Numbered from the stretch's first letter, positions 33,637-42,612 are shown. The stretch is DNA of 64,000 nucleotides from Planctomycetota bacterium (GCA_021413735.1 JAIOPV010000067.1:37087-101086); one strand, 5' to 3'. Notes: a model not told the origin generated them from the sequence alone. A program made the numbers and translations.

Positions 33637-34803
33637 TCACGGCGTCTTTGGCATCGGAGCCGGTTGCGGTGTCGCAGTTTTCGCAGGATGTGCGCCGAGC
33701 GTCAGCTCGATTGTTTGTAGAGCTTCGCCACGACGCACTTCAACGCGAAGAACCTGCCCGGATCGAGTGTTCTTCTTGATCCACGTATTGAAGACGTTGA
33801 TGCTCGCGATCGGTTCGCCGTCCACAAAACTGACGAGGTCGTCCGGGCGGAAGCCGGCCTTCGCTGCTGGCGAGCCTGGCACCACGTCTTCGACATAGGC
33901 CGGCGTGCGGTCGAGGATGTTCGGCACGAACACGATCCCGTGGTAGCCACCCTCGCCGATAGCCGTCGTGGTGCGGTTCACTCGCTTGTATTCGCCTTTC
34001 ATTCCCTTCGTGACGAAACTCAGCATCGTCTCAGTGACGATCTTCTCCTGATCCTTGCCGTCCTTGTCCTTCACCAACTCCTTGATATCTACCTTCGCCG
34101 TGACGGGAATCGCGTAGTTCATCCAGGTGTCGCTGAGGGTGTTCTTGATTTCGCGACCGATGACGCCAAGCAACTCGCCCTTGCGATTGATGAGCGCTCC
34201 GCCCGCTGCTCCGGGGTTGTTCGTGATCGCGTCCACAACGTAGACCTCACCGGTGTACGGGAACTCGAACACACCCCGCCGGGCGGCCAGTTTCGTGTAC
34301 GCCATCACGACGCCACGCTGAAGGCTCAACGGCTCATCGCGAAGTGCAATCTCGAACGTATTCGACAACGCGAGAACCCAGTCGCCGGTCTCGGCATGTG
34401 GTCGCTTGGCGGCCTCGGCGAAATCGAAGTAGTCGAGCTTCAAGCCGTTTGGCTCTTCGATCTTCTTGCCATCAAGGCGAATCTTGATGATCGCGGCATC
34501 GAGTTCCGGCTCCACTGCCAAGACTTGAGCCTTGAGCCGCTGGCCGTCGTAAAGGTGAACGACCAGTTCCGACGTGTCGAGCAGTTGGCTCGCGACAGTC
34601 AGGATGTGGCCATCCGGACTGATGATGATGCCGGTGCCGTAGTTGTTCAGCCGGGAGAACCCGCCCGCACCGAACACCTTCACCATCTTCTGGTTGGTCT
34701 TCTCAGCGAGTTCGTTGAATGGGTCGGCTGCGCGTGCTGGTGTCGCAGTGAACGGAACCGCGAGAAGCGCCGCCAAGAGCCAGTTGCCGTATCGGGTAGT
34801 CAT
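33637..34803 (-). CDS. HtrA-like pseudoprotease with PDZ domain
   Basis: The 388-residue protein has a signal peptide (LLAALLAVPFTATPARA), an S1C trypsin-like domain (about 30-255) and one PDZ domain (about 285-370; GIVFVPN, PGSPAAKAGFRPDDLVSFVDG). The catalytic positions compared with the active neighbour are Ser72 in place of His (ILTVASQLL), Asp102 kept (ELDAAIIKI) and Ala200 in place of the nucleophile (NPGAAGGAL). The oxyanion-loop glycines remain. It should fold like a DegP-type protease and bind peptide C-termini through the PDZ domain, but not cleave. It lies between the active HtrA gene and the second pseudoprotease, with gaps of 68 and 132 bases. Confidence 0.88.
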   Translation of the reverse strand: MTTRYGNWLLAALLAVPFTATPARAADPFNELAEKTNQKMVKVFGAGGFSRLNNYGTGIIISPDGHILTVASQLLDTSELVVHLYDGQRLKAQVLAVEPELDAAIIKIRLDGKKIEEPNGLKLDYFDFAEAAKRPHAETGDWVLALSNTFEIALRDEPLSLQRGVVMAYTKLAARRGVFEFPYTGEVYVVDAITNNPGAAGGALINRKGELLGVIGREIKNTLSDTWMNYAIPVTAKVDIKELVKDKDGKDQEKIVTETMLSFVTKGMKGEYKRVNRTTTAIGEGGYHGIVFVPNILDRTPAYVEDVVPGSPAAKAGFRPDDLVSFVDGEPIASINVFNTWIKKNTRSGQVLRVEVRRGEALQTIELTLGAHPAKTATPQPAPMPKTP

Positions 34804-34871
34804 GGTTGCGTTCGGGGGTTGGATTTCAAGCGAGCGGCGACCATCAGTTCGCCGGTTGTTTCAGCCTCGGT

Positions 34872-36716
34872 TCACTTCTTGGCAAGGGTGTACTTGTTGA
34901 CGGTGAGCATCGCGTATCGCTTATCCTTGAAGCGAACCTCGATTCGGTGCGGAAGCTGCTTCCCCTCGACCGCCTTGTAATCGGAGAAGTACACCTCACA
35001 CGGGTCTTCCTTCTCCTTGTCGGTGTACGTCTCGAAGCCAATCAGCGAGTTGTCTTTCAGCGAGAAGTACCACTTGCACTCGGTCGAGCCGTGCTTCGTC
35101 TTGATAACCGCGCAGTCGGTCCGCAAATCCACAAGCGACTTCGGGGCACTCCCATCGACAGGGAACGGGTAGAGCGGTTCGGTGCCGCCGTGAGCGAATC
35201 CACCCTCGAAACCCTTCGCCCCAAGCGTCAGGAATCGGTTCCAGTGGTAAAGAGCCAACATGAGGCCGCCACTGCCAATCGGTTCGGCCTGCAACCGATG
35301 ATCCGTATCCTTCAGCGGCGCGAGTTTGTGCTCAATGTTCAGTTTCAGATTCACGAACGTGTCGGCGTCTTTGTTCTCCGCGATCTCGAACCGGAAGTCG
35401 CCCTTGCGTTCGCCCATCGTGTACTGACCTTCAGCCACCCACGCACCATTCGCGGTGCTGAAGTCGCCCTGCTTCTTGACCTCGGCCAACAGCTTGTCAC
35501 GTTCGAGTTCGTTGAAATACCAGTTCGCGTAGCCCTTCTTGGGGATGTACAACTTGGCCGCATCGGTGCCTCCGCCCTTGGGCAACACAACCGGAAGTTT
35601 CGGCGTCGGCGGAGCAGGGGTGTCGAGTTCCTTCTTGACCGGTTCCTTCTCCGTCGCGATGTTCCCCATCAAGCGAACAAGTGTTTCGCGCCTCTCGTTG
35701 TTCCGGCGAAGTGTCAGCGGGACTCGCCACTCCTTCGGGAAGATGCCGAGGATGTTCTTGTACTGGTTCGTACTCGACAGATTGCGACCCGCGAAGCTCG
35801 ACAGTTGATCGCCTTCCTTGAGTCCGCGGCGCTCGGCATCGGACCCCTCAAGCACTTGCTTGATGACCATTTGAGTCAGCAGAGCATCCTCGGACGCAGT
35901 GCCAACCGTCGCGCCGAGCGTGGCGTGGTCGGTGTCGATCCCGGCTCGCATGTGGCCGAGGAAGTTCTTGATCTGGTTGATCGAGATGGCGTATCCGACG
36001 CCAGAATTCACACGGCCGCGCTTCTCGAACGAGCCGCGACCGTTAATGCCGATCAGTTCGCCCTGCATGTTGAACAGCGGGCCACCCGAGTTGCCCGGGT
36101 TGATCGACGTTTCAATCTGGATGCAGTCGGTGTATTCCAGCAAGCCCTTGCCTTCGGGCGGCTGATAGCGGTTTGTGCCGCTGATAATGCCGTAAGTCAC
36201 GGTGGGCGTGAAGTCCATCGCGAGCGAGAACGGATTGCCCATCGCCAGCGACCAGTCGCCGATGCGAACCTTGTCGCTGTCGCCGAGTTTGACGAACGGG
36301 AACGGCTTGTCCTTTTCCTTCGGCAGCAGCTTGATGAGCGACACGTCGCCGACCTTGTCAGTCCCGACGAGAACCGCGTCGTACAGCACGCCGTCAGCAA
36401 GCCCGGCTTGCATCAACGGTCCGGTCGGCTGAACGACGTGGAAGTTGGTCAGAGCGTAGCCGTCCGGAGTGATGATGACCCCAGAGCCGACCCCCTGGCC
36501 GCCTTGCATACAAACAGCGACCACAGCGGGGAACACCTTCTTGATGGCCGCGATCCGTTCCGCCTGAGCATCGAGAACGGACTTCTCGACATCAATCGGA
36601 CCCGGTGCCGCAGCGGCTGAACCCAGCGCAATCGCCGCAACAGCGAGGCCGGATGGGACCGCAATCGCAAGTAGAAGTCGGACGCGGGCAAGAGCCCGAA
36701 ACACGAATCGAGTCAT
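34872..36716 (-). CDS. HtrA/DegP-like serine protease with C-terminal extension
   Basis: ATG 36716 gives 614 residues with an uncleaved or Sec-type N-terminal helix (LLLAIAVPSGLAVAAIAL). The triad is complete: LTNFHVV (His93), VGDVSLIKL (Asp124), NPGNSGGPL (Ser210). One PDZ domain follows (about 270-350). The remaining 250 residues after a Pro-rich linker form a domain that I do not recognise (LYIPKKGYANWYFNELERDKL, ECKWYFSLKDNSLIGFET) and that looks beta-rich. It should be a periplasmic quality-control protease. It is encoded immediately upstream of two paralogues that have lost their catalytic residues, so a protease with pseudoprotease partners is a reasonable model. Confidence 0.92.
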   Translation of the reverse strand: MTRFVFRALARVRLLLAIAVPSGLAVAAIALGSAAAAPGPIDVEKSVLDAQAERIAAIKKVFPAVVAVCMQGGQGVGSGVIITPDGYALTNFHVVQPTGPLMQAGLADGVLYDAVLVGTDKVGDVSLIKLLPKEKDKPFPFVKLGDSDKVRIGDWSLAMGNPFSLAMDFTPTVTYGIISGTNRYQPPEGKGLLEYTDCIQIETSINPGNSGGPLFNMQGELIGINGRGSFEKRGRVNSGVGYAISINQIKNFLGHMRAGIDTDHATLGATVGTASEDALLTQMVIKQVLEGSDAERRGLKEGDQLSSFAGRNLSSTNQYKNILGIFPKEWRVPLTLRRNNERRETLVRLMGNIATEKEPVKKELDTPAPPTPKLPVVLPKGGGTDAAKLYIPKKGYANWYFNELERDKLLAEVKKQGDFSTANGAWVAEGQYTMGERKGDFRFEIAENKDADTFVNLKLNIEHKLAPLKDTDHRLQAEPIGSGGLMLALYHWNRFLTLGAKGFEGGFAHGGTEPLYPFPVDGSAPKSLVDLRTDCAVIKTKHGSTECKWYFSLKDNSLIGFETYTDKEKEDPCEVYFSDYKAVEGKQLPHRIEVRFKDKRYAMLTVNKYTLAKK

Positions 36717-36783
36717 GACGGATTCCGATGGGATTCGGTGTCGCGCTTTGGTTGAGATCAATGACGAATGAGTGCGTCGTCTT

Positions 36784-38028
36784 TCACTTTTGAACGCGGG
36801 CATCCGCGAAGATGACGCGGTTGCCGTTCACGGGCAAATCGGCTTCCACGATCACTCGCAGTTGCTTGACGCCCTTCATGTCGATGGCGAGCGGCCTCGG
36901 TTTATCTTTCCGCTTCAGCGTTTCGGAGAACACGCGGTTACCGTCGGCTTCGATAGTGACCCTCGCTTCGAGGTTCGCGTCTGGCGTGTTCTCCGGCAGA
37001 CCGAGCAGCGCCTTGAACTCGCGGTAATCTCCGCCAATGTTGAAAGTCAGCACGGTATCGGGAGCGACGACGAACCCTTTCGGAAATGTCTCGCCCCCAA
37101 ACTTGATGGGCTCACCCGAGACGCCGTGATCTCGCACGTAGGGTGCGATGGGGTTCAGACGAAGCCCCTTCTCGTCAGGGGGAACCTCGGGCGAATCCAC
37201 CTGTGGTGACAGGTCCGAGAGATAAGCTACGTTCCCCTGTGCGTAGTCGAACTTCGCGATGGCCGCCGTCGAGCCATACTTGACCACGACACCAGATACC
37301 GTGGTGACCGCGACACCTTCAACGCTCAATTGCACCGACTGCGCGACCAGCGAGTTCCCGAACACGTCGAGGACCCTGCACAGAGTTTGGGGCACTTGAG
37401 CGGGAGCCGGTTGCGAGAACACAAGACCGCCCGACGCCGCGCGAAGAAGAAGCACTTCTTTTTCGCCTTCTTTTCCAGCTCGTTCAAAGTTCAGTTTGGT
37501 TCCGGTCTCGTCGCCGCTGAGGATCGTTCCCTGAACGAAGTTCAACCCTTCTGGCTCACGCATCACGTACAGATCGCGCTTGCCACGGTTGCCGAGAATC
37601 TTCTTCCACGCTTCGCGGTTCTTCGTGTCTTCAGCCCCTCGCATGATCGAGAACACTGCCTCCAGCGGGATTTCGATGCTTGGACCCGGCACGTTGGCTG
37701 GAACCGTGAGCAGTTCGGCTTCGACCTTGCGACCCTTGATGACAAACTTGCCGCCACGGATGGTCGAGCCGTCCGTGAGTTCGATTTCGTTGAGCCGCTG
37801 ATCTTTCGGCAATGGCGCGATCTTGTTCCCGAGGTCGATCACGACGATGTCTTTGCCCGACACAGCGGCCCGTGCTTCGCCCGCGACAATCGTTGCTCCT
37901 TGAGCGTCGATCGCGACCAGTTTGCCAGCGAGCTTTTTGCCGGCGGTTGTGGTGATGTCGTCGGCCAGAGCGACCGAAGCGAGGGAAGCGATGACGATGG
38001 CGAACAGATGCCGGCAGAGGAACGACAT
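36784..38028 (-). CDS. Secreted NPCBM-domain protein
   Basis: ATG 38028 gives 414 residues with a signal peptide (LFAIVIASLASVALAD). The first half has strands of a small SH3- or LSm-like repeat (TTAGKKLAGKLVAIDAQGATI; LTDGSTIRGGKFVIKGRKV). The C-terminal third is an NPCBM (novel putative carbohydrate-binding module) domain: YVRDHGVSGEPIKFGGETF, GFVVAPDTVLTFNI, and KGVKQLRVIVEADLP near the end. It is probably periplasmic and may bind glycans. It lies 67 bases upstream of the active HtrA gene in the same direction, so it may be the first gene of the protease operon. Confidence 0.87.
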   Translation of the reverse strand: MSFLCRHLFAIVIASLASVALADDITTTAGKKLAGKLVAIDAQGATIVAGEARAAVSGKDIVVIDLGNKIAPLPKDQRLNEIELTDGSTIRGGKFVIKGRKVEAELLTVPANVPGPSIEIPLEAVFSIMRGAEDTKNREAWKKILGNRGKRDLYVMREPEGLNFVQGTILSGDETGTKLNFERAGKEGEKEVLLLRAASGGLVFSQPAPAQVPQTLCRVLDVFGNSLVAQSVQLSVEGVAVTTVSGVVVKYGSTAAIAKFDYAQGNVAYLSDLSPQVDSPEVPPDEKGLRLNPIAPYVRDHGVSGEPIKFGGETFPKGFVVAPDTVLTFNIGGDYREFKALLGLPENTPDANLEARVTIEADGNRVFSETLKRKDKPRPLAIDMKGVKQLRVIVEADLPVNGNRVIFADARVQK

Positions 38029-38117
38029 GGCCGGTGGTCTCGCGTGGTCAGGTTGGTGCTCAAAGAGAGGAGATTTTAGGCGAGGCGGACCACTTTGGCG
38101 ACCTTCTCGAATCGCCA

Positions 38118-38148
38118 AAGCGGTGACCGTCTGAAACGGCCACCGCTT
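38118..38148 (-). terminator. Hairpin after the secreted helical-protein gene
   Basis: AAGCGGTGaCCGT pairs with ACGGcCACCGCTT (one mismatch, loop CTGAA), 34 bases past the stop at 38183 in the reading direction. A second hairpin, CTTTGGCGA...TCGCCAAAG, overlaps it at about 38092-38119, so two alternative stems are possible. No T-run is present. Confidence 0.5.
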
Positions 38149-38182
38149 GGTTCGTCAGTTACTTTTTCTCACTCATCCGGGG

Positions 38183-39289
38183 TCACTTGTACCCGTGGAT
38201 GCGGTTGAGTGAGCGGAAGTATTCGTCGATCATCTGCTTGTACTTCAACGGCTGATCGCGGGTGATATCGTCCACGATCTTGGCTCGCTTCTCTGGCGGC
38301 AGGTTGCCCCACTGCTCGGCGATCTGGCGAAGTTGCTTCTCGTCAACCTTGCCCTGACCGCTGCCGCCCATAATCACGCTGTCAGCCGCGTTCTGGGTTG
38401 GGTTGATCTGGTTGCCCGGTTGGTTGCCGGGAGGGCCACCAGGAGGACCGCCGCCTGGGCAGTTGCCGCCATTCGGCGGGCCGTCTCCGGGAGGGCCAGG
38501 CTTCTTGTTTTCCTGTTCCTTGATGAGCTCTTCCAGGCGGAACACGATCTTCTTCTGGATGTCCTGGGTCTTCTCGCCGGCGCGGGCCAGTTCGAGACGC
38601 CGACCGCTGTTATCCATCAGCCGTTCGATGTTCGAGAGAGCCTTCGGGTCGTTCGACCAGCTCTGCATCTCGAAGAACATCAGCGTGGCGACCATCTTGT
38701 AACGGTCGGGAGCGTCAGCCACATCGTCGAGCAGTTTGACGATCGAAGTGGTCGCCGGTTCCTTCCGCATCGTGGCGTGTTCTGAAACGGCCTTGAAGAA
38801 GTAGAACGCGGCAGGATCGACGGCCACTTCCGGGGTCGTCACTGTGTTGAGGGCGTCGAGGGCTTCCTCATACGCTTTGCGGCTGGCTGCGGCCTTCGAG
38901 AAAGCGAGCACGACGTTCGTGCGGAAGAAGCTATCGAGCTTCGCGTCCTTGAGCAGAGCAGGCGTCTCGGCGGGAGCCGGGGCGTCGTGCTTGCGGACGT
39001 TCGCCAGAATCGCGGCGGCTTCGGGACTGCCGAGAGCGAGCGAGTCGGCGGTGCGATCGAGGATCGTCCGATTTTCGTCTGCCCACACCTTGTCGAACGC
39101 AGCCTGATCGAACTTGCCGACCGACTTCAGCCATGCCTCGGCCTTGGTCTTGGCAGCTTCGGGCGTCGCGGTCTTCAGGGTGCTGAAGCCAAACATCGGT
39201 TTCTTGTCGGCGGCGGAAGCCACCGGCGCGTCGAAGGCAGCCAGGCCCGTCGAGAGGACGGCGGCCGCGAATATCTTACGAATCGCCAC
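38183..39289 (-). CDS. Secreted helical protein of unknown function
   Basis: GTG 39289 has a perfect AGGAGG 7 bases upstream, which decides the start; it gives 368 residues. A signal peptide (KIFAAAVLSTGLAAFDAPVASA) is followed by an all-helical region (about 40-260; EAAKTKAEAWLKSVGKFDQ, KAYEEALDALNTV) that resembles TPR-like repeats. A Pro/Gly/Asn-rich linker (PPGDGPPNGGNCPGGGPPGG) leads to a short C-terminal helical pair (EKQLRQIAEQWGNLPPEKR). I do not recognise the family. A long intergenic region with TTCCGGAC repeats lies upstream, and the HtrA block lies downstream. Confidence 0.85.
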   Translation of the reverse strand: MAIRKIFAAAVLSTGLAAFDAPVASAADKKPMFGFSTLKTATPEAAKTKAEAWLKSVGKFDQAAFDKVWADENRTILDRTADSLALGSPEAAAILANVRKHDAPAPAETPALLKDAKLDSFFRTNVVLAFSKAAASRKAYEEALDALNTVTTPEVAVDPAAFYFFKAVSEHATMRKEPATTSIVKLLDDVADAPDRYKMVATLMFFEMQSWSNDPKALSNIERLMDNSGRRLELARAGEKTQDIQKKIVFRLEELIKEQENKKPGPPGDGPPNGGNCPGGGPPGGPPGNQPGNQINPTQNAADSVIMGGSGQGKVDEKQLRQIAEQWGNLPPEKRAKIVDDITRDQPLKYKQMIDEYFRSLNRIHGYK

Positions 39290-39536
39290 GGAAAACCTCC
39301 TCAAGCAGTGATCGACGGATTTGGAGAGTTTGTGGTTGTTGTCCCTGCTCGAAGTGAGCTTCAGGACTGCCGTATCAGATAGACGAGCGTATCGGGGAGA
39401 GATAACCGCCCAAACGAGTTTATCTTGCAACTGCCACCGACACAACACTTTTCGCTTCCTGAAAAGTCGCTGAGTTCGGCATCCAGAGAGCCGGCATCAC
39501 GACGTCTGTGGTTGGTTCCGGCCCACTTCCCCACCC

Positions 39537-39597
39537 CACGTCCGGAACCATCCATTTCAGGTCCGGAACCATCGTCCTCGTCCGGAAGAAACAGCGT
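39537..39597 (-). repeat. TTCCGGAC motif cluster, copy A
   Basis: Read on the minus strand: TTTCTTCCGGACG, then GATGGTTCCGGAC, then GGATGGTTCCGGACGTG. The order and spacing are shared with copies B (39666-39726) and C (29953-30008). It lies about 250-310 bases upstream of GTG 39289. Confidence 0.75.
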
Positions 39598-39665
39598 CAG
39601 AATGTATTTAAGCCAATACCTTGGAATCAGTTGCGACGATTTTGTCCTGAAACCATAATCGAATC

Positions 39666-39726
39666 CACGCCCGGAACCAATCGTTTCAGACCCGGAACCA
39701 TCTCATCCGTCCGGAAGAAATAACGT
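39666..39726 (-). repeat. TTCCGGAC motif cluster, copy B
   Basis: A 61-base unit aligned without gaps to copy A at a distance of 129 bases; read on the minus strand it has TTTCTTCCGGACG, GATGGTTCCGGG and GATTGGTTCCGGGCGTG. The differences are scattered, so it is an old duplication or a site under selection. Confidence 0.75.
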
Positions 39727-39860
39727 TGGAGTAAATGTCGTGTCCCAGTAAACAGTTGCGGAGCTGCAAGCGCCTTCACATCCCAACGGGGCCATTGGGT
39801 TGCGAGCCGGGTGGGGGTCTTCTCTTTCGCCTGGGAATTGTGAAGGTGTTTCCCTCGTTT

Positions 39861-40733
39861 TCAGTCACCCCAGATCACCTCGGTTTTTCCGCCCGCAATC
39901 GTCGCCATCTTCAGGAGCACCTCGGGCGTCGTCTGCGGTGTAAACGTCCGCACCGAACCATCGCAAAGCGCGAAGTTCGCCCCGTTCGGGAAGTATCCTC
40001 CGAACTGCCCGTCAGCACCCAGCAGCGGTTTCACTCCCTTGGCATCCTGAAGTCCACGGGTTGTCGAGAGACCACCTTGGAGCCACGGACCCGGCGAGTC
40101 TGCGGTTTCGCCGATCAGCAGCGTTTGACTCAATCCATCCTCGATGCGGTCGAACGGCGTCACGGCATCGTAGCGGAAAGCACCGGCATGTGGCGGCGTC
40201 GGCATTCCCGGAACGAGAGCCAAAGTCGCGGCATCGGCCCCGATCCCGCTGATGGCGACATAGCATGTCACAGCCGGCGAGTCTGGCTGCACCTGCGGCG
40301 TGTTCGCGGGACTGAGCAGAACGTGGAGCCGGGTTCGTGCTGCTTGTTGGTTCGCCTCGGCAGTCCAGGGTTGCTCGACTTTGATTTGCGTCAGAAGTTG
40401 GTCGGTCGGTTGCAGACGCTGATCGAGCGCAGGCAGAATCGCGACGGCCCAACTCAACCGATCCTCAACCGGAACGCCAGCCAACACGACAGTCGCGGCG
40501 GGAATTTCCGTCGGCAATTTCGTGACGTCGATCTTTAACTTGCGGTTCGGGGTGTTGTTCGGGTCCGGAGTCGGATTCGTGTGATGGGCAGCAAAGAAGG
40601 CGAGTTGTCGGAGATTGTTCCAGGAAGCCTCTATCTGCGAGTCCAGCCGTAATTTCTGGATGCGAGTCAGGAACAATGCGACAACAGCGAATGCCAGCAA
40701 CAACCCGACGACAACCAGGATTCGACGATGCAT
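39861..40733 (-). CDS. DUF1559-like single-pass envelope protein
   Basis: The 290-residue protein starts with one membrane helix (ILVVVGLLLAFAVVALFL) and then LDSQIEASWNNLRQLAFFAAHH, which matches the NNLKQIG region of DUF1559 proteins. The C-terminus (GANFALCDGSVRTFTPQT, then LLKMATIAGG) corresponds to the H-X9-DG end, but the His is Phe (FPNGANFALCDG). There is no prepilin cleavage motif GFTLIE. It is therefore a DUF1559 relative that would stay anchored by an uncut helix and should not enter pseudopili. It diverges from the PilZ gene at 40847. Confidence 0.8.
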   Translation of the reverse strand: MHRRILVVVGLLLAFAVVALFLTRIQKLRLDSQIEASWNNLRQLAFFAAHHTNPTPDPNNTPNRKLKIDVTKLPTEIPAATVVLAGVPVEDRLSWAVAILPALDQRLQPTDQLLTQIKVEQPWTAEANQQAARTRLHVLLSPANTPQVQPDSPAVTCYVAISGIGADAATLALVPGMPTPPHAGAFRYDAVTPFDRIEDGLSQTLLIGETADSPGPWLQGGLSTTRGLQDAKGVKPLLGADGQFGGYFPNGANFALCDGSVRTFTPQTTPEVLLKMATIAGGKTEVIWGD

Positions 40734-40846
40734 TCTTCACCTGAAGGGAGGAGACTCTCGGTTGTCGAACGCCAGGGCTTCCAACCGTTCGTAGGCGTGA
40801 TAGCATGTTGTAGAGTTTGTGGAAGTTCCCCAGCGAGGTCTGCCCA

Positions 40847-41236
40847 ATGACCACCGCCGCTCCAACACCCAAAACCGAGTCGCCGAGCGATCGCCGCAGA
40901 GCGGCGAGGTTTCAGCCAGCGTTCGGAACAATCTGCCACTTCCGTCGGCACGGTGAAGAGGGCGAGCGAAGCATCGGGCTGGTTTGGAACATCTCTGAAA
41001 CTGGTGTCAGCATGTTGCTGGCCGACCCGCCCGCACGCGGAACTCAACTCGATGGCGAACTGACAACCGAATCTGGCGTCGCTCGCATGTCGGTCAAGTT
41101 GCAAGTCGTCCACATCCGGAAGATGCCGCACGGCGACTACTTCCTGGGTGGCCACTTCGAACAGCCACTCACCCCCGATGAACTCCAGCGGTTCCTGGCC
41201 GCACAGATCACGCCAAAAGAAGTACGCCGCACCTAA
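40847..41236 (+). CDS. PilZ domain protein
   Basis: ATG 40847 gives 129 residues that are almost entirely one PilZ domain. The c-di-GMP binding marks are present: the RxxxR loop in RRRAARFQP and the (D/N)xSxxG motif in WNISETGVSML. These small cytoplasmic proteins pass c-di-GMP level to partners by protein contact. The stop overlaps the stop region of the convergent histidine kinase gene by four bases. The next long gene on the plus strand is unrelated. Confidence 0.9.
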   Translation: MTTAAPTPKTESPSDRRRAARFQPAFGTICHFRRHGEEGERSIGLVWNISETGVSMLLADPPARGTQLDGELTTESGVARMSVKLQVVHIRKMPHGDYFLGGHFEQPLTPDELQRFLAAQITPKEVRRT

Positions 41237-42612
41237 CCTGGCAGTTCGATTCTGAACACCGTCTTGCCGTCACGACGTTCCCACGAGAGCCGCCCACCGT
41301 GCGCTTCGGCGGCCTGCTTCGCGACTGCTAAACCCAGCCCAATTCCTTGATCCTTTCCCGTCACGAATGGCTCGAAGAGCCGTTCCGCGATGTCGGGCGG
41401 CGGTCCCGCTCCCGTGTCCGTGACTTCGATCACATGGCCCGGTCCGCTTCCAGTCGCGGCTAAACTGACCGTCACTGTGCCAGCAGAACCCGCGGCCTCA
41501 ACCGCGTTGCCAATCACGTTGCCGAACAGGTGCGAAAGTTGCGTCGGGTCGCCTGAAATGACGCACGCTTCCGTCGATGGGTTCCACACCAACTCGGTGC
41601 CCGCGTGCTGACACTGCGGCTTTAACAGACTCACGGCCTGATCGAGCAACTTGACCAGATCACACGGCTGTCGCCCGTGTTGCGGTGGTTTGCCCAGGAC
41701 AAGGAATTGCCGCAGATTCGCTTCGATGCGAGCAAGCTGACGGAGCGCGACTCGCAACGGTTCCGGATCTGCGGTCGGGTTCTCCGCGAGGAACAGCTCG
41801 ATCGCCAGCTTCGCGCCGGCTGCTGCGTTCCGCAGTTGGTGAGCGAGACCGCCCGAGAACTGCCCGAGAACCCGCAAGCGTTCGTCGCGTTGCAACTCTT
41901 CCTGAAACGCAGCGAGCCGGCGAGCCATGTCGTTGACGGATTCGCAGAGGTCGCGCAGTTCGTCGTCGGATCGGGGCAACGGCATCGGGCGGAAGTCGCC
42001 AGCAGCGATGAGGCGAGTGCGGGCGTCGAGATCTCGGATTCGCGTGACGAGGCTGGAGCCGAAGGCCACCGCCAGCGCGAAAGCACCAAGTCCGCCAACT
42101 CCGCCGAGGATGAGCAGCGGCTGAACGGCATCCCGCACGGCCGTCTGACGGAGCGATTCGGGGTAGAAGATGTAGAGGTCGCCACCGGTGTAGGGATGGG
42201 GTCGAAACACGATTCGCAATCGCAGACAGCGGTATTCGGTGCCTGCGACTTGAACGGGTGAACCAAGCGTGTGTTCTTCGGCTTCCTCCGCGAGAGTGAC
42301 GACTGGCACATCGGCTGGCGGCACGGGCATCGGCTCGAAGGTCGATTCCGGCAACACACTCGGGCGACCTTCAGGGGGCACGAACAGAAACTCCGCTCCG
42401 GAAAGCCCCTTCATCTGATCGAGGATCGGTTTGGTGAATCGGAACTGACTTTGCTTCGCGGTAAGCGTGTGGGCGACCGCCCACTGTTGTGCAGCGAGTC
42501 GGCGTTCGGCACTACGTGCGGCAGTGTCTGCGGCCCACGCAGTTGCAGCTGCGTCCCCAAGGAGGAGCAACGTGAGGGGGAGGAGCATTCGATAGCGAAG
42601 CGACAGACGCAT
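41233..42612 (-). CDS. Sensor histidine kinase with HAMP domain
   Basis: The 459-residue protein has membrane helices at about 8-28 and 164-189 that bound a periplasmic sensor domain of about 135 residues, a HAMP segment (about 190-240), the phosphoacceptor helix GGLAHQLRNAAAGAKLAIE (His258), the N box NVIGNAVEA (Asn369) and G boxes VTDTGAGPPP and GIGLGLAVAKQAAEAHGG. It should autophosphorylate in response to an envelope signal. No response regulator is adjacent; the NtrC-type regulator at 60669 is the only one in the window, so a pairing is possible but unproven. Four bases overlap the convergent PilZ gene. Confidence 0.93.
   Translation of the reverse strand: MRLSLRYRMLLPLTLLLLGDAAATAWAADTAARSAERRLAAQQWAVAHTLTAKQSQFRFTKPILDQMKGLSGAEFLFVPPEGRPSVLPESTFEPMPVPPADVPVVTLAEEAEEHTLGSPVQVAGTEYRCLRLRIVFRPHPYTGGDLYIFYPESLRQTAVRDAVQPLLILGGVGGLGAFALAVAFGSSLVTRIRDLDARTRLIAAGDFRPMPLPRSDDELRDLCESVNDMARRLAAFQEELQRDERLRVLGQFSGGLAHQLRNAAAGAKLAIELFLAENPTADPEPLRVALRQLARIEANLRQFLVLGKPPQHGRQPCDLVKLLDQAVSLLKPQCQHAGTELVWNPSTEACVISGDPTQLSHLFGNVIGNAVEAAGSAGTVTVSLAATGSGPGHVIEVTDTGAGPPPDIAERLFEPFVTGKDQGIGLGLAVAKQAAEAHGGRLSWERRDGKTVFRIELPG

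Larger units (their letters stand above)
39290..39860. other. Intergenic region with two TTCCGGAC repeat units
   Basis: This 571-base gap has lower GC in places and no credible gene. It contains two related 61-base units (39537-39597 and 39666-39726) and the strong ribosome site of the minus-strand gene near 39296-39301. An extra GGTTCCGG lies at about 39513-39520. The remaining sequence shows nothing I can name. Confidence 0.55.

Noticed and set aside
34806..36620. A 604-residue open frame on the plus strand
   Set aside because: Antisense to the active HtrA gene, whose triad and PDZ domain are clear.
39537..39726. Possible CRISPR-like array
   Set aside because: Only two 61-base degenerate units are present, with internal sub-repeats and no constant repeat/spacer pattern; no cas genes nearby.
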